From NCBI GenBank assembly GCA_003557585.1, contig PWOE01000023.1:1-7435 (forward strand): a DNA stretch of 7,435 nucleotides, written 5' to 3'. The stretch comes from Candidatus Nealsoniibacteriota bacterium. GTDB taxonomy: Bacteria > Patescibacteriota > Minisyncoccia > Minisyncoccales > CSSED10-335. Below are positions 4,772 through 7,435 of the stretch, in pieces. The position numbers were made by a program, and so were the translations under genes. How positions within the stretch are numbered: the stretch's first letter is position 1; each line of letters opens with the position of its first letter. Below the pieces are notes generated by a model, which did no database searches, was not told where the DNA came from, and saw nothing but the letters and a program-made list of their open reading frames with translations.

Positions 4772-7435
4772 ATGAGAGTTGCCGATTTAGAATCAATCAG
4801 GATAAAAATTGCTTCACCAGACGATATCATGAACTGGTCATTTGGTGAGGTTATAAAACCTGAAACAATTAATTATAGAAACCAAAGACCTGAAAAGGAC
4901 GGTCTTTTTTGTGAAAAGATATTTGGTCCAGAAAAAGATTATGAATGTTATTGCGGTAAATACAGAAAGATAAGATATAAGGGCATAATCTGTGACAGGT
5001 GTGGCGTCGAAGTCACTAAGTCATCTGTGAGAAGAGAAAGAATGGGTCATATCAAGCTTGCCTGCCCAACCTCTCACATCTGGTTTCTCAGAGGTGTTCC
5101 TTCAAGAATTGGCATGATTCTGGATATTCCAACTCAAAAGCTTGAGAAAGTTATATATTTCGCAGCATATATCGTGACCAAAGTTGACCAAGAAGCTAAA
5201 AAACAGGTTCTGGCTGAAATAGAGAACGAACACAAGCAAAAATCACAACCCCTAAAGAAGAGCAACTCTAAAGAAGAGCTTCAAGAGCTTAAAGAATTGA
5301 AGTCAAAGGCTGAAGAAGAGGTTGCTAATATAGATGATTTAAAAGTCTTGACTGAGGCTGAGTATTATGATTATTCGTTGAAATATGGCGAGATATTTGA
5401 AGCTGGCACTGGTGCCGAAGCGTTAAGAAAGATATTTGAAAGAGTTGATCTCAAGGAGTTGGGCGACAAGATAGAAAAACTACTTGAATCATCTTCAGCT
5501 AGTGAAAAGATAAAGCTTCTTAAAAGATTAAAGGTAGTCAAGGGAATGGAAAAAGCAGGCATCCGACCAGAATGGATGTTTCTAAATACGATTCCAGTTT
5601 TACCGCCTGACCTTAGGCCAATTGTTCAACTTGATGGAGGCCGTTACGCATCTTCTGACTTGAATGATCTATACAGAAGAGTTATCAACAGGAACAATCG
5701 TTTGAAATATCTCTTAGATATTAATGCTCCAGATGTCATCGTTAGAAATGAAAAGAGGATGCTACAAGAAGCAGTGGATGCTCTGATTGATAATGAGATG
5801 AGAAAAGGGGTAACCACTCAAGCAACAACTGGTGGAAGGCGCCTATTAAAATCATTGGCAGATATCTTGAAGGGTAAACAGGGAAGATTTAGACAAAACT
5901 TGCTAGGCAAAAGAGTCGATTATTCAGGAAGATCAGTTATCGTAGTTGGTCCCGACCTCAAGCTTTATCAATGCGGACTACCTAAAAAGATGGCCTTAGA
6001 GCTCTTTAAACCATTTGTTATTAGCAAGATACTGGAGAGAGAATTAGCTTATAATGTAAGAAGCGCTACCAGATTAATTGAAGAAGAGACAGATGAGATT
6101 TGGAGTATTTTAGAAGAGATAGTTAAAAACAAAGTGGTTCTGCTTAATCGTGCGCCAACACTGCATCGATTAGGAATTCAGGCTTTTGAACCTATTCTTA
6201 TAGAAGAGAATGTCATTAGGTTACACCCTTTGGTCTGTGCCGCTTTTAATGCTGACTTTGATGGTGATCAGATGGCGGTGCATCTACCCTTATCAGACGA
6301 AGCCCAGAAAGAAGCAAGAGAAATCATGCTCTCATCAGTTAACCTACTTAAGCCAGCGACAGGAACTCCAATTGTCTCCCCAGAGAAAGACATGGTTTTA
6401 GGATGTTATTGGCTGACAAAGATAATTGATAAGGAAAAGGGAGAAGGAAGCCTGTATGGATCTGAGGAAGATGCCATGATCGCTCAGGAGTTTGATAAAG
6501 TGAGTTTAAGGGCCAAGATTAAAGTTAGAATAGATGGCGAAATCATTGAGACGAGTGTCGGTCGTATAATATTCAATCGCTCTCTACCTAAAGATTTTGA
6601 ATTTCAAAATAGCTTAATGGGAGCCAAGAATTTAAAAGAGGTTGTTAGAAAAGTGATTGAGCTTTCTGGAAAGAAAGTAGCTCAAGAAGTCTTAGATGAG
6701 ATTAAGAGTCTAGGCTTTCATTATGCAACTATTTCTGGCGTCTCTTGGGGCATGGATGACTTAATTGTCCCTCAAGAGAAAGGTGAAATCATTACTCGAG
6801 CAGAAAAAGAAGTAGAAAAAGTAGATACTTATTACAAAAAAGGACTTTTGTCTCGTGATGAAAAACGTGAAAAGAATATTGAGATTTGGCATGGAGCCAA
6901 GAAAGAGATAGAGAAGCTTGTTCCTCAAACTCTGCCCGAGAATGGTTCTGTCTTTACTATCATCGATTCAAAATCAAGAGGTTCTTGGTCACAGCCGGTT
7001 CAGATGGCCGGCATGAAGGGTTTGGTTGCTAATCCAGCTGGACAGACGATAGAGCTACCGATTAAAAGCTCCTTTAAAGAAGGCTTTGGAGTTCTGGAAT
7101 ACTTCATTTCAACTCATGGAGCAAGAAAAGGAACAGCAGATACTGCTCTAAGAACATCTACAGCGGGATATTTAACTAGAAGATTGATAGATGTTTCTCA
7201 CGAAGTAATTGTTACCGAGAAAAATTGCGGGGATAAATCAGGAATTGTTATCACCAAAAAAGAAGCCGAAGCTATTGATCAAGATCTCGCCTTCAAACTT
7301 GTCGGTAGAGTTATCCTGGAAGATATCTCTCTTAACGGTAAAAAGAAGATGAAGAAAGGAGAGATAATCAATTGGAAAGAAGCTGATGAAATTATCAAGA
7401 ATGACAAGATTCAAGAAGTTAAAGTAAGGTCGCGC
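4772..7435 (+). CDS. rpoC: DNA-directed RNA polymerase subunit beta' (3' partial)
   Basis: This is the catalytic beta' subunit. 888 codons are open to the window edge; the C-terminal part is missing. Landmarks in order: N-terminal zinc site with Cys59, Cys61, Cys74 and Cys77 (CYC...CDRC); HIWFLRGVPSRIG; an extra charged helical segment at about 139-191; PVLPPDLRPIVQLDGGR; clamp helices with the sigma-binding SSDLNDLYRRVINRNNRLK (294-312); KGKQGRFRQNLLGKRVDYSG; LLNRAPTLHRLGIQAFEP; the Mg2+-binding NADFDGDQMAVH with Asp495, Asp497 and Asp499; an F-loop region with SRGSW (Arg736, E. coli R731 by alignment); and the bridge helix (about 771-806) with FISTHGARKGTADTALRT. Cys819 is the first ligand of the second zinc site. 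The other three cysteines and the trigger loop would follow right after the last visible residues (VKVRSR). The ATG at 4772 fits the conserved N-terminus (SPDDIMNWSFGEV) and is preceded only by a T-rich stretch. It is surely co-transcribed with rpoB. Confidence 0.98.
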   Translation, partial: MRVADLESIRIKIASPDDIMNWSFGEVIKPETINYRNQRPEKDGLFCEKIFGPEKDYECYCGKYRKIRYKGIICDRCGVEVTKSSVRRERMGHIKLACPTSHIWFLRGVPSRIGMILDIPTQKLEKVIYFAAYIVTKVDQEAKKQVLAEIENEHKQKSQPLKKSNSKEELQELKELKSKAEEEVANIDDLKVLTEAEYYDYSLKYGEIFEAGTGAEALRKIFERVDLKELGDKIEKLLESSSASEKIKLLKRLKVVKGMEKAGIRPEWMFLNTIPVLPPDLRPIVQLDGGRYASSDLNDLYRRVINRNNRLKYLLDINAPDVIVRNEKRMLQEAVDALIDNEMRKGVTTQATTGGRRLLKSLADILKGKQGRFRQNLLGKRVDYSGRSVIVVGPDLKLYQCGLPKKMALELFKPFVISKILERELAYNVRSATRLIEEETDEIWSILEEIVKNKVVLLNRAPTLHRLGIQAFEPILIEENVIRLHPLVCAAFNADFDGDQMAVHLPLSDEAQKEAREIMLSSVNLLKPATGTPIVSPEKDMVLGCYWLTKIIDKEKGEGSLYGSEEDAMIAQEFDKVSLRAKIKVRIDGEIIETSVGRIIFNRSLPKDFEFQNSLMGAKNLKEVVRKVIELSGKKVAQEVLDEIKSLGFHYATISGVSWGMDDLIVPQEKGEIITRAEKEVEKVDTYYKKGLLSRDEKREKNIEIWHGAKKEIEKLVPQTLPENGSVFTIIDSKSRGSWSQPVQMAGMKGLVANPAGQTIELPIKSSFKEGFGVLEYFISTHGARKGTADTALRTSTAGYLTRRLIDVSHEVIVTEKNCGDKSGIVITKKEAEAIDQDLAFKLVGRVILEDISLNGKKKMKKGEIINWKEADEIIKNDKIQEVKVRSR

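Noticed and set aside
5371..5562. Minus-strand open frame of 63 codons
   Set aside because: Antisense to rpoC, whose + frame is conserved here.
6210..6401. Open frame of 63 codons overlapping the rpoC catalytic motif
   Set aside because: It overlaps the NADFDGDQ-coding segment in another frame, so the sequence is constrained by rpoC.

Overview
This is an AT-rich stretch with four genes, all on the + strand: the 3' end of ligA, then rodA, rpoB and the first 888 codons of rpoC. Protein style points to a Candidate Phyla Radiation (Patescibacteria) bacterium, perhaps a parcubacterium. The evidence is a compact RpoB of 1077 residues without the large E. coli insertions, family-specific wording in RodA and RpoC from memory of CPR homologues, AT-rich sequence, and start sites without Shine-Dalgarno sequences. 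The lineage is an inference, not a proven assignment. The standard bacterial code fits: rodA, rpoB and the visible rpoC contain no in-frame TGA and use GGN for glycine, and TGA appears to end ligA. This argues against the TGA=Gly code of Absconditabacteria/Gracilibacteria.

Layout. Positions 2-226 hold the C-terminal BRCT domain of NAD-dependent DNA ligase. Its TGA stop overlaps the ATG of rodA (ATGA at 223-226), so the two are probably co-transcribed and translationally coupled. Positions 223-1308 encode a SEDS peptidoglycan glycosyltransferase of the RodA type. Positions 1309-1526 are the only sizeable intergenic gap (218 bases). It is very AT-rich and holds promoter-like hexamers, a hairpin with a T-run in its loop, and GCCCT/AGGG segments that could pair in alternative ways. 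Positions 1527-4760 encode the RNA polymerase beta subunit, followed after 11 bases by rpoC from 4772 to the window end. The window stops just before the second zinc cluster and the trigger loop of beta'.

Function. All four products are housekeeping proteins: replication/repair ligation, cell-wall elongation, and the two catalytic subunits of RNA polymerase. The polymerase genes are intact as far as visible, with catalytic lysines and the aspartate triad present. I see no mobile element, CRISPR array, tRNA, rRNA or defence system. There is no sign of a new multi-gene system. The points worth a second look are the gene neighbourhood, the rpoB leader, two substitutions in the rifampicin region, a changed motif before the NTP-contacting arginine of beta', and an inserted helical segment in beta'.
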